Positions 21,149 to 32,804 of a stretch of 64,000 bases of DNA are shown in pieces. The position numbers and the translations under genes were made by a program. Each line of letters opens with the position of its first letter. Positions within the stretch are counted from its first letter, which is position 1. The stretch comes from Pseudopyrenochaeta lycopersici (lineage: Eukaryota > Ascomycota > Dothideomycetes > Pleosporales > Pseudopyrenochaetaceae), in the NCBI GenBank assembly GCA_003313425.1, contig NHZP01000015.1:868001-932000 (forward strand), written 5' to 3'. Below the pieces are notes generated by a model that ran no database searches, had not been told where the DNA came from, and saw only the letters and a program-made list of their open reading frames with translations.

Positions 21149-21571
21149 TCACATGACCTTGCTCTCACCCATAAGTACCACCCTCAACTTATCTGGCACA
21201 GTGAATACCTCTTCATCTTCTTTCACTCTCTGCCCGTTTGGACTATTGATCGTTCCCAAGCCTTGTTGCACGTGCAACTCATCTCGAAAGACCATCTCGC
21301 CCATTGCATCCCATTCTAGATCACCCGGCCAGCCAACAAGCACAACGGGCGCATCAGGGTCTGCTCGCTTTCTGCTTGCTGTAGGTAAGCCCAGTCTGTC
21401 GCCTGCTCCAGATTCCACACGTTCGACGTATCGCATTGTGTACGTCAAAGGAAAGTGAGGTTCCATAACTTCTTTGATCAAAGGCACGTGATGTTCCTCC
21501 ATGTAGGCTCTGAATTGAGCAGGAGTGAAGTCGGAGCGGCGCGTGTAGAAGACAAGTACCGAAAGCGGCAT
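21149..21571 (-). CDS. EthD-domain protein
   Basis: A single exon of 140 residues. The N-terminus LSVLVFYTRRSDFTPAQFRA and the following YMEEHHVPLIKE match the EthD fold (dimeric alpha-beta barrel), where a conserved His lies in the xHxP segment. EthD-like proteins occur beside fungal oxidative enzymes as small cyclases, decarboxylases or accessory factors, and in bacterial ether degradation. The C-terminal region ends in beta-like sequence (EVFTVPDKLRVVLMG). Its position beyond two P450s and an efflux pump makes a role in the same pathway plausible (inference). No signal peptide. The length fits the family. Confidence 0.8.
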   Translation of the reverse strand: MPLSVLVFYTRRSDFTPAQFRAYMEEHHVPLIKEVMEPHFPLTYTMRYVERVESGAGDRLGLPTASRKRADPDAPVVLVGWPGDLEWDAMGEMVFRDELHVQQGLGTINSPNGQRVKEDEEVFTVPDKLRVVLMGESKVM

Positions 21572-22661
21572 GTCGGTTTGTGTATCTGGAGAGAATCTAA
21601 TGTGACGTGGCCAATGAAGGCGCTAGAAATACGAAGCGTCTAGAGATAGAAAGAGAACGTGGTGTTTTCCGTGTAGCTATCAAGTTGAAGAATAGGGTTC
21701 GAGAAACTTTGGCACATACTTCTCGAGCACATTAGTGGGCCCGATAGCGCGCGCTCAGACAGTTCGGAGCTTTTTGGCGATTGCGCTTGTTTAGAACCCT
21801 TACATGGAGACACATGCAGCAAGTGTTAAGACGCGAATCAAAAGACCTTTTGTGGTCTCTAACGTACACTAAGACGTGTTAATGGGTCCGATGCCTCTGA
21901 TTAGCGGGGGGATTCGGGTTGTGGGGTTCATAGGATGGGGTACGAAGACTAAATAGGCCTTCTGCCCAGGCACTTGTCCTTGCTTCGCTCTGCTGCTACA
22001 TTATGTAGGGAAGATGAGTGCCTAATGTGTGGCGTTCACACCGTGATGTGCAAATGGTAGCTCCAAGTGCAGGTCTGGAGACAGTGGAGCGATCGTCTTC
22101 TTATATTATCGAAGGTACCACTATCTGAGGCGTGACTTCCGAAAACGACTGGTCTTTGAAACCTTATACTCACATCTGACTCAGAAAAGAAACAGCAAAC
22201 GTCAATTAGCGCTGCGAAATTAGCCTGAATGATTTTGCGGATAATATGCCCGATCCACTCAGCAGTTACCTTCAGCGACCTCGTGTAGCAACTCCCTCTA
22301 CCATCCTGACATTCGCAAAATTGTTCAAGTAAGACGCATAAATTTCCCACGGCATTCCCACCGATAATATGGTGGCCATTCTCCGACCAAGTTTTGGCCA
22401 TGAACTGATAGAAGAGTACTTTAGGCACCGGGTGAGACCCCGCAGTGAGGGGCGTCGGACAATCTCGCACCGAAACAGTCCGTCCACACACCACCATCTC
22501 GGCCTACGGGCCGGACCGTGCATCCGATCGGTATGATGGCGCTCATGGCGCTGATGGCTTGGTCGCTAAGGCATGTCACGCTCTTAGAATGGAAATCCGA
22601 CAGAAATCCCCTTCTGGCATAAAAGTCAACCTCAAGATCCAATTCAGCCATTAACGGCAAC
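21572..22661. other. divergent upstream region between EthD and GH31 genes
   Basis: About 1.1 kb separating two divergent starts. ATG-initiated frames inside (for example 22036-22497, minus) show no protein-like features. The interval should hold both promoters. Confidence 0.4.
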
Positions 22662-25065
22662 ATGAAGTTTCGCGATGGTACAGGCCTCGAAAGTTGCTCC
22701 ATACAATTTCACTAACTTTGATCAGGAATGTGGCTGGTCAATGACCAATTTACTGTCCAGCACGCCGAGGAAGTCTACACTGTCACCCCTCGCGAAGACA
22801 ACAAGGCAATCACGCTACTGTGTCCAACCAAGAAGATTTTCTCCCGAGGAGACACACTCAACCTCAGTACTCTCTCTGTTGATCTTGAAGCACAATTTGA
22901 CGGAGTGATCTCTCTCGAAGTCACACATTTTGCTGGTGCAAGAAGACTAGGACCAGACTTTGATCTTTTTCCGGACGGCAAACCTGATGTCAAGGCGGAG
23001 GTGTTGAAGAATGAGAAGGCAACCACGGTCACGTCAGGTGCGCTTAGTGCGACTGTGAGCGGCACTGAGCATACATTCGATATCAGGTTCCATGCTACCG
23101 ATGGCTCAAAAACATTGACATCTCTGCTGAATCGCAGTATTGGCCTCGCGTACTCTCCCGCATTAAGCACACCGAAGCTAGTCGAGGACCTAAGTGCGCA
23201 CAAGCACTACATTTTCACACAAACTGAGCTAAGCGTCGGGGAAACTATTCATGGTCTTGGTGAGCGATTTGGTGCATGGAATAGAATCGGTCAGAATGTC
23301 GAGGTATGGAATGAAGATGGTGGCACGTCCAGCGAGCAGGCCTACAAGAACGTCTCGTTTTGGCTGAGTTCGAAAGGCTACGGTGTTTTCATTGATACTC
23401 CAGATAAGATCGACATGGAGATTGGTAGTGAGCGTTGTTCAAGATTGCAGACTACTGTCGAAGGCCAACGGTTGAAGTGGTATGTGATACTCCTCGGTTA
23501 CTTATGCAAGGTTGACTGACGACACAAGGTACATCATTTATGGCCCTACTCCAAAAGAAGTTCTCACTAAATACTCCATTCTCACTGGAAAGGCAAACCG
23601 CGTCCCGGCCTGGTCTTACGGTCTATGGCTCAGTACTTCATTCACAACATCCTACGACGAACAAACTGTACGCCACTTCGTCGAGAAGATGTCCGAGTCA
23701 AAGATCCCGGTAGAAGTCTTCCATTTTGACTGCTTTTGGCTCCGTGCCTTTCACTGGTGCGACTTTATCTGGGACCCCGAATCATTTTCTGACCCTGCCG
23801 GGCAAATCAAGCGTATGAAAGATGCCGGGCTCGTGAACAAAGTCAGCGTTTGGACAAACCCATACATTGCACAAGCAAGTCCTGTATTCAAACATGCAGC
23901 TGAGAAGGGCTACTTGCTGAAGAAGCCAAATGGGGATGTTTGGCAATGGGACCTCTGGCAGACGGGTATGGGCATAGTCGACTTTACAAACCCTGCGGCA
24001 TGCGAGTGGTTCGGTGAATGCATGAAGAAACTCTTTGACATGGGCGTTGATTCAATCAAGACGGATTTTGGTGAACGCATCCCGACGAAGAATGTTCAAT
24101 GGCACGATACAAAAGTGGATCCAAGCCGGATGCACAACTATTATGCATTCATTTACAACAAGTTGGTATACGAAGCCGTTCAGAAGCATTATGGAAAGAA
24201 TGAAGCAATACTCTTTGCCCGCACAGCATGCGCAGGATCTCAGCGATTTCCATTGCAATGGGGAGGCGACTGCGAATCTACACCTGCGGCACTTGCTGAA
24301 TCAATTCGCGGTGGACTAAGCTTGGGTCTTGCATCATTCGCTTTCTGGACAAGTGACATTGGAGGTTTTGAAGGAAAACCACCACCATGGATCTACAAGC
24401 GATGGGTTGCATTCGGACTGCTCAACTCGCACAGCCGCCTTCATGGGTCAAACTCATACCGAGTACCATGGCTTGTGGATGACTCGTCCAGCGAGCCGGA
24501 GAACTGCACGGATGTGTTGAGACACTGGGTTCAGCTCAAGCGCAGATTGATGCCATACCTATACGCTCAGGCAGAGGAAAGCGTAGCCAATGGTTGGCCA
24601 ACCAGTGTGCGTGCAGTCGCACTTGAGTTCCCCAACGATCCAACATCCTGGTATTTGGATCGCGAATTCATGGTCGGAAGTCAGATCCTGGCCGCCCCAG
24701 TCTTTGATGAGGACGGCAGTGCAGAGTACTATCTGCCACCTGGTCGTTGGTTCAACTTCTGGAACGGTAAGGAGGTGCAGGGTAGTCAGTGGATTAGAGA
24801 AAACTACGGCTTCCTGCAATGTCCATTGTTTGTCAGGGAAGGCACAGTGCTCGTTCTTGGACAGGCAGAAGGAGATGGAGGCTTCGGGTACAATTGGCTT
24901 AGTTCTGGAGGTGAGGTAAGGTTGTACGGTATCAAGGAGGGTGACAAAGCGGTCTTAGTGGACACCGCCGGAAACGTTCAAGGTATGCTGGAGGCTAATG
25001 CAAATGGCGAGCTCAAGGGTTTGGATGTCTTGAGCGGCGATTGGAAGGTCACGAAACTGGGATAG
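22662..25065 (+). CDS. GH31 alpha-xylosidase (YicI-like, intracellular)
   Basis: Join 22662-22677, 22726-23479, 23529-25065; 768 residues. The first exon is only 16 bp and yields MKFRDG, matching the start of this family; the introns are 48 and 49 bp. The catalytic nucleophile lies in SIKTDFGERIP at Asp436, and the acid/base in LQWGGDCEST at Asp504. The KTDFGERIP form is typical of alpha-xylosidases such as E. coli YicI rather than alpha-glucosidases. The enzyme removes alpha-1,6-linked xylose from xyloglucan oligosaccharides or isoprimeverose. No signal peptide is present, so it should act in the cytoplasm. It is followed 505 bp later on the same strand by a sugar transporter, a sensible partner. 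Confidence 0.93.
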
Positions 25066-25570
25066 GATAGCGGGCCGATTCCCATCCACGTATTTGAACC
25101 CGATCCGTAGTATCAAGCCGCTTGTCTTATACAAATATCGCAAAAGAGCCGCTAAACGCTGTTGCAAAGTACAGAGACGAACGGCTCGGGCCTGTTCACA
25201 AATGCCCTTCATTGGCGGGAAATTGAGCTTTTGAAGGACAAGCATCAGCCCCGCTTCGCTACTGTACCCCATCGATCTTATCCTGGACCCCGGAAATCTG
25301 TGCAGTCAGGATCAGCAAGCTCAGTTCCTCGAACCACCGTTCTCTTCCGTTGGCTTAAGTGCAGACGGGCCATGGAAGCTAGGAGCGCGCTTCCGGCTGA
25401 ATGCACGTCGCGGCAAGCTGGTGTAACCTGACTAGCATGTCACGTCGTCTGGATTGCTGAAGGCCTCGGGGGAATATATATCTTATTGATCGCCTTGTTT
25501 AAGCTCTTCAGCTTAACGCAAGCACCAATTCCGTATTTCCTAGTATCTTTGACGAGGAGCAGTCGCAAAG
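25066..25570. other. intergenic region between GH31 and sugar transporter genes
   Basis: About 0.5 kb, same-strand neighbours. No separate gene is supported; it should hold the transporter promoter. Confidence 0.45.
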
Positions 25571-27420
25571 ATGGGAATCCTCTTCAACGTTGGCCTCGCA
25601 ATCTTTGCTGCTACAGGCAGGTATGGATCTAGTACGAAGTACCTAAAAGACGAAAACTAACTTTGGCCCTTCTTAAAAGCTTCTTGTTTGGGTATGATGC
25701 GGGTGTCATGACAATAGTCATCCAATCGCCTCATTTCCTGCACTTTTTCAACACAACAAAAACTTCGGCGACGATAGGTGCCATCAATTCGACCTTTTCT
25801 GGTGGAGCGGTGTTTGGGTCGTTGATGTATGTTCATTATAACTTCTCACTGATCTTCTGAAGCTTATGTCCTGTAGGGGGGGATTTACAATGGACAGTCT
25901 TGGTCGGCGCAAAACCATTATGATAGGCGCTTTCATTAATCTTGTTGGCGCGGTCCTACAGACTGCTGCTCAACACCTCTCAATGGTGCTTGTGGGACGT
26001 ATTTTGGCCGGTTGGGCTGTGGGTCTCATGTCAATGTCGGTTCCTATCTATCAATCTGAATGTGCTCACCCGAGGAAGCGAGGTATTTGGACGTTCCAGG
26101 GAAAACGATCGCACCATAACTGATGTTTGCAGGTCTTATTGTTGGTATTGCCCAGCAAATGATTGGAGTGGGTTTCATCGTTTCCACCTGGGTCGGATAT
26201 GGTTCCTCTAAAGTTCCGTCAACGAGCTCTTTCTCCTGGCGCTTCCCACTCGCCTTCCAATGCATCCCATGCTTAATCATCCTGTCCGGTAAGAAGCCCA
26301 ATCCATATATTACATTTGAGAGCGTAATTTAATTCCATACTTCTACTTTAGGTATGATGTTTTTCCCAGAATCGCCACGGTACTTGGTTGAGACCGACCG
26401 CGCAGATGAGGCGATGAGTGTCCTCCGGAAGTTACATTATGATGGTACTAACGATGAATGGATCGAAACTGAGTTCAACGAGATCAAACTGACAATCGAC
26501 GCTGAAAAGGCCATAACTGCACCTGGGTGGAAAGTTATGTTCACTGTGCCAGTCTGGAGGAAACGGTTGATGCATGCCACGCTTGTGCAGGTCTTCACAC
26601 AAATGACTGGGTACTTTCTCCTCCGCCTTATTCCTTCTGCAGCCCTGTTCGCGCTAACACATCACTACAGTATCAATGTCATTGGCTACTATTCCACCAT
26701 CCTTTACGATAATCTCGGCATAACAGGCGACCGCAACCTCCTGGTAACCGGCATTTATAATGTTGTTGGCCCCATCTTCAATTTCTTCTTCATCGTCTTC
26801 TTGCTTGACCGCGTCGGTCGTAGGAAACCTTTAATCTTCGGCACCATCGGCATATCCATTGCTCTCATTTGTGAAGCTGCCATTGGCTCACAGGTCGAAA
26901 GCGCTACTGGATCACGCAGGGACAGCTTGTCAGGCGCCGGCGTGTTCTTCTTGTTCCTAGTGTCCTGCATCTTCAGTGTGTCCTTTGGTCCGATCTCTTG
27001 GGTGTACGCATCAGAAATTATGCCGCTGAGTATCCGTGGTCGTGGGTCTGCGTTCGCAACAGGTATCGGCAATTGGCTTGTAGGTACAGTCTGGTCGCAG
27101 GTCTCACCAATTGGCCTTGGAGAGATCACGTACAAATTTTACTTCATATTTGTGGCCTTTAACCTTTGCGTTACGCTACCAACTGTGTGGTTTGTATTCA
27201 AGGTAAGTCACAATCGGTCCGGAGAGGTGTTCGAAGATCACTGACACTTGCGCAGGAGACAAAACAGCTCACTTTGGAAGAGATCGATCTTCTGTTCGGC
27301 GATCGCGCTCTGGGTACGCTACCAGATAATCTGGATGACAAGCAACAACAAATTGAAATGGAAAGGATTGACGAGGCAAGGAAGCGTCTTGCTGGGGACA
27401 AGGTCACGGCTGTGCATTAA
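25571..27420 (+). CDS. MFS sugar transporter
   Basis: Seven exons: 25571-25620, 25680-25826, 25877-26082, 26133-26288, 26352-26610, 26671-27202, 27256-27420; 504 residues. The joins give standard sugar-porter signatures: GSFLFGYDAGVMT in helix 1, FTMDSLGRRKTIMIG in loop 2-3, FPESPRYL after helix 6, and DRVGRRKPL in loop 8-9. Intron 5 (26611-26670, 60 bp) is a multiple of three and stop-free, so an unspliced reading would wrongly insert 20 residues in helix 7. The protein has twelve helices in the plasma membrane and carries sugars by proton symport or facilitated uptake. The neighbouring alpha-xylosidase suggests xylose-containing disaccharides or xylose as substrate (inference only). Confidence 0.93.
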
Positions 27421-27954
27421 GCAAATAACAACAGGTGATCTATTATATACACATCCGAGCTGAAGGCAAAGCCGTTTCTGGCAGACGCGGATGGCAATGT
27501 GTATATAATTCCTTTTACTAGGTGCAGCGCAAGGAGAAAGCAAACCCTCATGGGTCTTCGAAATCATGACCCATTTTGATAGTGCTGCTGCATCCGCGAC
27601 TTGACACATTGAAAGTATTTATGAATCTCTAGGAAGGAGGAAATGAACTATTCCTTAGACCAGATCGGAGTACCTCTTCAGATGATTAGTAAAGCTACGC
27701 TTCCTTTCATCCATTGCTAGTCAAAACGCTAGACTCTGTTGATCCTAACCACGTGACTCATTTCCCCTCTTCGTGTGCAAATAGCCATGGTTATTACTGT
27801 TCTTATCTATTATCAACTCACTTCAGCTTCAGTACTTCATCACAGCAGCGATCAACTGCCGAGACGCAAGGCAATGGAAACGAACATCGCCCAGGATGTT
27901 AACCCCGCTTCTCTAGATGCAGTATTGTACGCTCCCAACCCGGTGGATCTATAG
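27421..27954. other. intergenic region and unresolved 5' end of the F-box-like gene
   Basis: An ATG at 27874 opens a frame (METNIAQD...) in phase with the next gene but is closed by a TAG at 27952. A 57 bp intron 27898-27954 (GTTAAC...TATAG) would connect them, though its donor is weak. Confidence 0.35.
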
Positions 27955-28745
27955 GAACCTAATGGCTTTAGGTACTCACAAAATGAAATTGAGTCCCCTC
28001 TGCTCCGCCTTCCTGCTGAGATACGACTTCAGATCTACGAATATGTCATTGGTTCCCGTGTCGTCCACGTTCGGATGAATTGGTCTGGAGTATGCATTCC
28101 ATCTGGCTTTTCCTATTCGTGCCTTGAGGATACTTCACCGCTGCTCGAGCCCCACGAAAAGCGTATGCGCAAAAAGGCTGTTCCATTTGGCCCTGATGTA
28201 ACCATTTTGAGCCAAGTCTGTCGCCAAACACATAAAGAAACCGCCGTGTTGCCGTTCAAGTTGTACGTGTGGGCTTTCGAAACTGCTTTTACACTTGACC
28301 AGTTTGTTTCCGTAAAAAGATTGGTAAAGCTAGAGCACAAAAATGCTATTAGGACAGTTGCTCTTCCAACCCCAGGACCGTATCGATCGAGTGAACGAAT
28401 CTTGCTAGATCTGCAGACTGTGTTGCTCATTGGATCATTCAATCCGAATAAGACCGAAGGAGCAAATGCATCACGGCTGTCCGGGGCCAGCAGTCGAGCG
28501 ATTCTTACACTGAAGAGGGAGAGGTCAAGTAATACTTGGGTGCGAAGTTGTGAGCGTGCCGATTCTACCCAGATCATTGAGTAGGGAACGTGCCGCTGAA
28601 CATATCCCAAGTCTTCAAAGGCAAACTCGCAATCTTTAAACAAGTCAAAACTTACGTTCTGAAATCAGCTTTCTTGGACAAGTCGGTGCGAGCTGCGTTG
28701 ACTCTGTTATGCGGGATTCTTACCGGAGCATCTTCACCGATATAG
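27955..28745 (+). CDS. F-box-like (2EXR-type) hypothetical protein, 5' end unresolved
   Basis: The frame from 27955 contains ESPLLRLPAEIRLQIYEYVI, the LPxEIRxxIY core found in many fungal F-box-like proteins, followed by a stretch with ILSQVCRQTHKETAVLPF, also typical. At 28528 a probable 56 bp intron (28529-28584) leads to a last exon 28585-28745 encoding FKGKLAIFKQVKTYVLKSAF and ending at TAG; without it the frame stops at 28584. The true start may be ATG 27874 through a weakly supported intron. Such proteins occur in large families and may recruit targets to ubiquitin ligases; nothing specific is known here. The last exon overlaps an antisense frame that I reject. Confidence 0.5.
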
Positions 28746-29607
28746 CACCTTTCGCTAAATTGGTAGCATAATCTCCAGACCATACTAAGACGGAGTTCGT
28801 CTCTTGTATAGCCCACGAAACCCCGAGGTCCGTGAATAAAGTTTACTGGAGCACAAGATGGTAGTTGCTTCGCTAGAGGAAACTCCGTAGGTGCGTTCAT
28901 GTACAAGTATTTGTACATACTAGTGTGCATAGTAGGCCACAACACAGACTCAAATGGCCACGTATTCATTCCCGTTAAAATACGCTTTACAGATATAAAA
29001 TGCGATTTCGGATGATACTTCATCTTCTGCAAGAAGTTCCACCTGCGAACTTACAGACCCATTCATCATGGACTACAACATTCTCAAGTGGCTTGGCATA
29101 AAAGGCCTCAATCCTTTGGACTTCCACGACTTTATCTGAATGGAAATGTTCATAGAAACTCTATCACGCAGCGCGCGTTGGAACTGCTCTGCGGTGAACA
29201 ACTGGTTCTTCGACAAAAATCACCCCCTCCACACATTTCCTTCCAAGACTATTGGTTGTACGGCAAAATATCATGTAACTATTGGCCATCATATACATCA
29301 TGTAGCTGTTAGAGACCGATTTGACTGCATTTGAATTTAGTATTATCTCGCTCTAGCCGTTATCTTCATCGTCCAAAAAGCCAAATTTCTGCAACTACAA
29401 TTACCAAGGACAATGCAAGCAAGATAACGACAATGGAGAGATGAATTGTGCCGCAAATATTCAACCTCTGTCTTCACTAGATCGTGATTGAGCTTATAGA
29501 TTAAGTCGATCTTCAAAGCCACCTCGCACGCTTTATATCATACCCACCTCTCCACACAGCACCCTTGTAGTCCATACTTCAACTATGAAATCAGCTATTC
29601 TTTCTTC
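28746..29607. other. gene-poor interval
   Basis: About 0.86 kb. Plus-strand frames at 29088-29334 and a minus-strand frame ending at 28652 lack domain or splice support. Nothing definable is seen. Confidence 0.4.
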
Positions 29608-30020
29608 TCAAATCACTTCTACTTGCAAACACTTCTTTGCACCTTCGCTATCTCTACTATTTGTACCCTGCCCCCCTTGAGCTTTCCCATCATCGCCAAT
29701 AGTTTCCACACCGACAAGAAACCACCAGTCCAGCGGCATCTCCACCCCATAGGGTCCTGCATGCGACTCGTCATGCCGAGGAAGAGGATCGTAGGGGGGC
29801 ACTACAGTGGCAAAAATCAGTCGGTTGCACAGGTTTCAATCATGGCGAAGACCTACCAGTCGCGGGTTGCTCTGGTGCTGAGATCTGCACGTCGTCAAAA
29901 TTCTTCGGGCGCCCGAAGGGTGTCGTAGAGGTTGTGGATATTGACCGCAGCACGGACGAGTGACGTGGTGAACGGACTGGACTTTCGGCGCGGTGGCTGG
30001 CACTGAGCCTGCTCATGCAT
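29608..30020 (-). pseudogene. small hypothetical gene with probable frameshift
   Basis: On the minus strand an ATG at 30020 opens a frame that includes FTTSLVRAAVNIHNLYDTLR and then stops at a TGA directly after a run of four T (29897-29900 as AAAA on plus). One base less in that run lets the frame continue as DDVQISAPEQPATG. A clean 55 bp intron follows (29802-29856; donor GTAGGT, acceptor CACTGTAG), joining to PPYDPLPRHDESHAGPYG and MPLDWWFLVGVETIGDDG, with the stop at 29608. The product would be about 120 residues. Either the homopolymer length is a sequencing error or the gene is newly broken. An alternative 66 bp intron would avoid the shift but discards the most protein-like segment. 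Family not recognised. Confidence 0.42.
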
Positions 30021-30669
30021 ACCGCTGAGCTAATCCTCTTCATGCTTTCAGAGAACTGCACTGCTGTTGAAGGTATGAGGAAGGAGAAGTAAAGATCATC
30101 GTCTCTACAGGAAGATAGGTCTTTAAACCCGTATCCATACCAACATCTGTGAAGAGCGCGGTGGTCAAGGGGAAGATTCAAGTATCAATTGACGAGTTGA
30201 GGTTACAACGAGCTTGAAGTAGAACGTGGAAGCTTTCAATAGTTGGCTATATGTGTATTGCCAGTAAACGGATTTGTTCGGTCATACCAGCCTTGTTTCT
30301 CCACGGGTCACTTTCTACGTTTTGCGTCTCATTATGCACGATTCACTTATTGCCACGATCGCAGGTCTCACAGGGGAGAGGCATTGAAATCGAATAGAAT
30401 ATGAATAGCTCAACAAACTCATCCGACATTATATACCACACTCAGTATATACACTGGCTGCCATGCCCTGCGGGAAAAGCGAGGTGGGCTCCAGCACAAC
30501 GAAACCGGACTACAACGCAAAGATTCGTTCAATCAGAATGCCACTCACTGCCATTGGTATCCCCAAACTCACTTCGCATAGGCCTGCGAAAGCATCAGCA
30601 CAGACCGCCTGGAAGTGAATCCCACATAAAGCTCATGATCCATAAAAATAGAGAGGGTCGGTCAGGGAC
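30021..30669. other. intergenic region, 3' of YVC1
   Basis: About 0.65 kb between two minus-strand genes. No feature is supported. Confidence 0.45.
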
Positions 30670-32804
30670 TTACTCATCCCTCTCCGCACCACCAGATCCA
30701 CTGCTCTCCCCATTATCGTCCTGCAAGCCCAGATTGCCTGCGTCCAGTTTCGTTAAGCCACTCTTTGCCAGCCCGCTCTCCCCTAATGTGTCACCGCCCC
30801 ATCCCGGACCTGGACCCTTCTCTACCAGAGCCTTCAATAATTCCTTCAGTTCGCCAACTTCTTTTCTGAGTTGTCTAACCTCCAGCACGGCGGTGTCAAA
30901 TTCGACGTTTGGTTTAGAAGCCTGCACCTTTTTATCCCAGCCGTCGGCCTCAAAGTCGCATTCTTGCTGGACTTGCTCCCATTCGTGCGTTACATCTTCA
31001 TCGTCCTCGCCTCTGCGTCGATTTGACCTGACAACCCAGGCTTCGCGCTGTTCGAGGAATGCTGTTACTACGAGTAGTGGAGAGTACAGGACAGACATGA
31101 TGAAGTCGTTGATCCGGTCGTATCGTGCGTTGTCCATCCACCATTCGAAGGGAAGAATGAGGAAGACCATCTCGATGAGGTTGAATGGTGCGATAAAGAC
31201 ATTCTCGTCGGGAGCGCGAACAAACTGCATGGTTTTCTGACTGTAGAGAGCCATGTATTCGTCAATTGCGTTCTCGGTGATGTCTTCGTAAGCGGAGTTG
31301 TATAGGGCGATGAGGATGTTGAGCAGGATGACCATGACAACAAAAGTAAAGATGTAGTAGAGGATGAGCCCAAAGGGTGACTACCGTATCAAGTCAGTAT
31401 CAAAGCTATATGGTGGAGAGGGGCCCCGTTCAAGAAGCAACTTAGAAAGGGGATTTACCTCGAACTTGTCAAAGCCATCAAACTCAGGTGACTGCATGAC
31501 AGCATTCAACATTGCCTGAATGACAAATGTCATACTATCTGCCAGCTCATCATCCGCGAAATCCAAACCAAGGAATGCCTGGAAGAAGCCGACCATGACA
31601 ACGACCAACAACGCAAAGAAGATCAAAGACTCGCGCATCATGACCTTGAGCACGACTAGCATGGCGCCAAAGAAGCGGAACGTATCCAGGTACAGCAATA
31701 ATCGTATCCAGAACATTGGCGCAGTGAAAGCTAGAAAGTCGTAGCTGAGAGTATTGTAGCGATCACGTTGGTCGTCGTGCAGTGGATGCCCAAGGGCAAC
31801 CATCCTCAAGACAAAGCTGACAGTGAGGAGCGAGTATAGCGTGCTGTTTAACATATTCCAGAAGCTAATATAGTAGCGTCCGACTTTCCAGAACTTGTTC
31901 GCTTCATCGCAAACGAAGCCAAGCGTGAAGATGTAAAGCAGACCCTCGACAACGTCAAGATCACCCTCTGGGTTGATAGTGTTAATAGCGCCGGTGAAGA
32001 GGCCTAAGTAGATAAGACTGAAGGCAATCTGCACCCAATTTTGGTAGCGAGGGACGCGCATACGATCCGGGTCCATGTGCGCCCAGTAATTCGTATTTGT
32101 CTTGTTCTCAAAGGGCACGAAGCGACTCGGGTCGTCATCGTCCTGGACTATCCAGCCGCGCCAGAGGTAATTGATGCACTTCTGGTATCCCGAGCTTCCG
32201 ATGACGGTCAAGGCATGCAAATCAACAGCCTTCTCAATAGCGTTGGCGGGCACAGTAGGTTGGCCGTCAACGAGGGTGGAGTAGCGTTTAAGCAGCACCT
32301 CCTCGAACAGGTAATCGGTGTCCTCCTCAGCTTCGATGAGGCGCTTGGCCATCATCTCTGCGGCCACAGCGCGGACATTGTGAAGGTCGGCATCCCAGAG
32401 CTCAGCCAGGGCTTGCTTCTTAAACCACTTGGTCACCACCAGCAAACAGAAGACAACACAAGCATTGTGGTCAGGCGCGCCTGCCTTTCTCGCCGTGTCC
32501 AGCACCGCTAGGGTGATGATGCTGCTATGCGCCCTGGTGATTTGCTCTTCTTCGAGCTCGCATGGTACAACCTGTTCAATCTGGTGCTTGAGGCGCAGCG
32601 CTACTTTGGTGACTTCTTTGGGATCGATGGGCGGGGGTGGTAGGTGCTCGCGGCGCGAGGCAGTAGGAAGGACTGGGAAGGGTCAGAGTCGGATTCCAGA
32701 GCTGAGTTGGTAGGTAAACAAGACATACTCGACCTTAATTCATCCTGCATCCTGTGCCGCCGGTCGTGGCCGTCGGAATTGAACAGCCGACTCCACTTTA
32801 CCAT
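30670..32804 (-). CDS. YVC1: TRP-type vacuolar cation channel
   Basis: Three exons on the minus strand: 32729-32804, 31459-32672, 30670-31380; 666 residues; introns of 56 and 78 bp. Fungal Yvc1 channels release calcium from the vacuole in response to stretch, osmotic shock and cytosolic calcium. Seen: a soluble N-terminal helical domain, then six membrane helices in exon 2 (QIAFSLIYLGLFTGAI, FWNMLNSTLYSLLTVSFVL, LIFFALLVVVMVGFFQAFLG among them). The pore region precedes the last helix SPFGLILYYIFTFVVMVILL, which the second splice restores, followed by NILIALYNSAYEDI, the TRP-like segment after the pore. The C-terminus has acidic stretches and a coiled coil (EVRQLRKEVGELKELLKAL) near residue 590. 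Length matches fungal Yvc1. Confidence 0.92.

Noticed and set aside
12072..21571. Complete secondary-metabolite cluster
   Set aside because: No PKS, NRPS, terpene cyclase or prenyltransferase signature is present, so only an accessory locus is claimed.
28652..29032. 126-residue minus frame
   Set aside because: Overlaps the probable last exon of the F-box-like gene; no domain recognised and no spliced partner.
29585..29962. Plus-strand small secreted protein with several exons
   Set aside because: A start at 29585 and open frames looked tempting, but the signal peptide is poor and splices need a 40 bp intron; the minus-strand model explains the region better.
30401..31240. 279-residue plus frame
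   Set aside because: Antisense to the YVC1 C-terminus; low-complexity Ser/Pro composition is the mirror of an acidic coding region.
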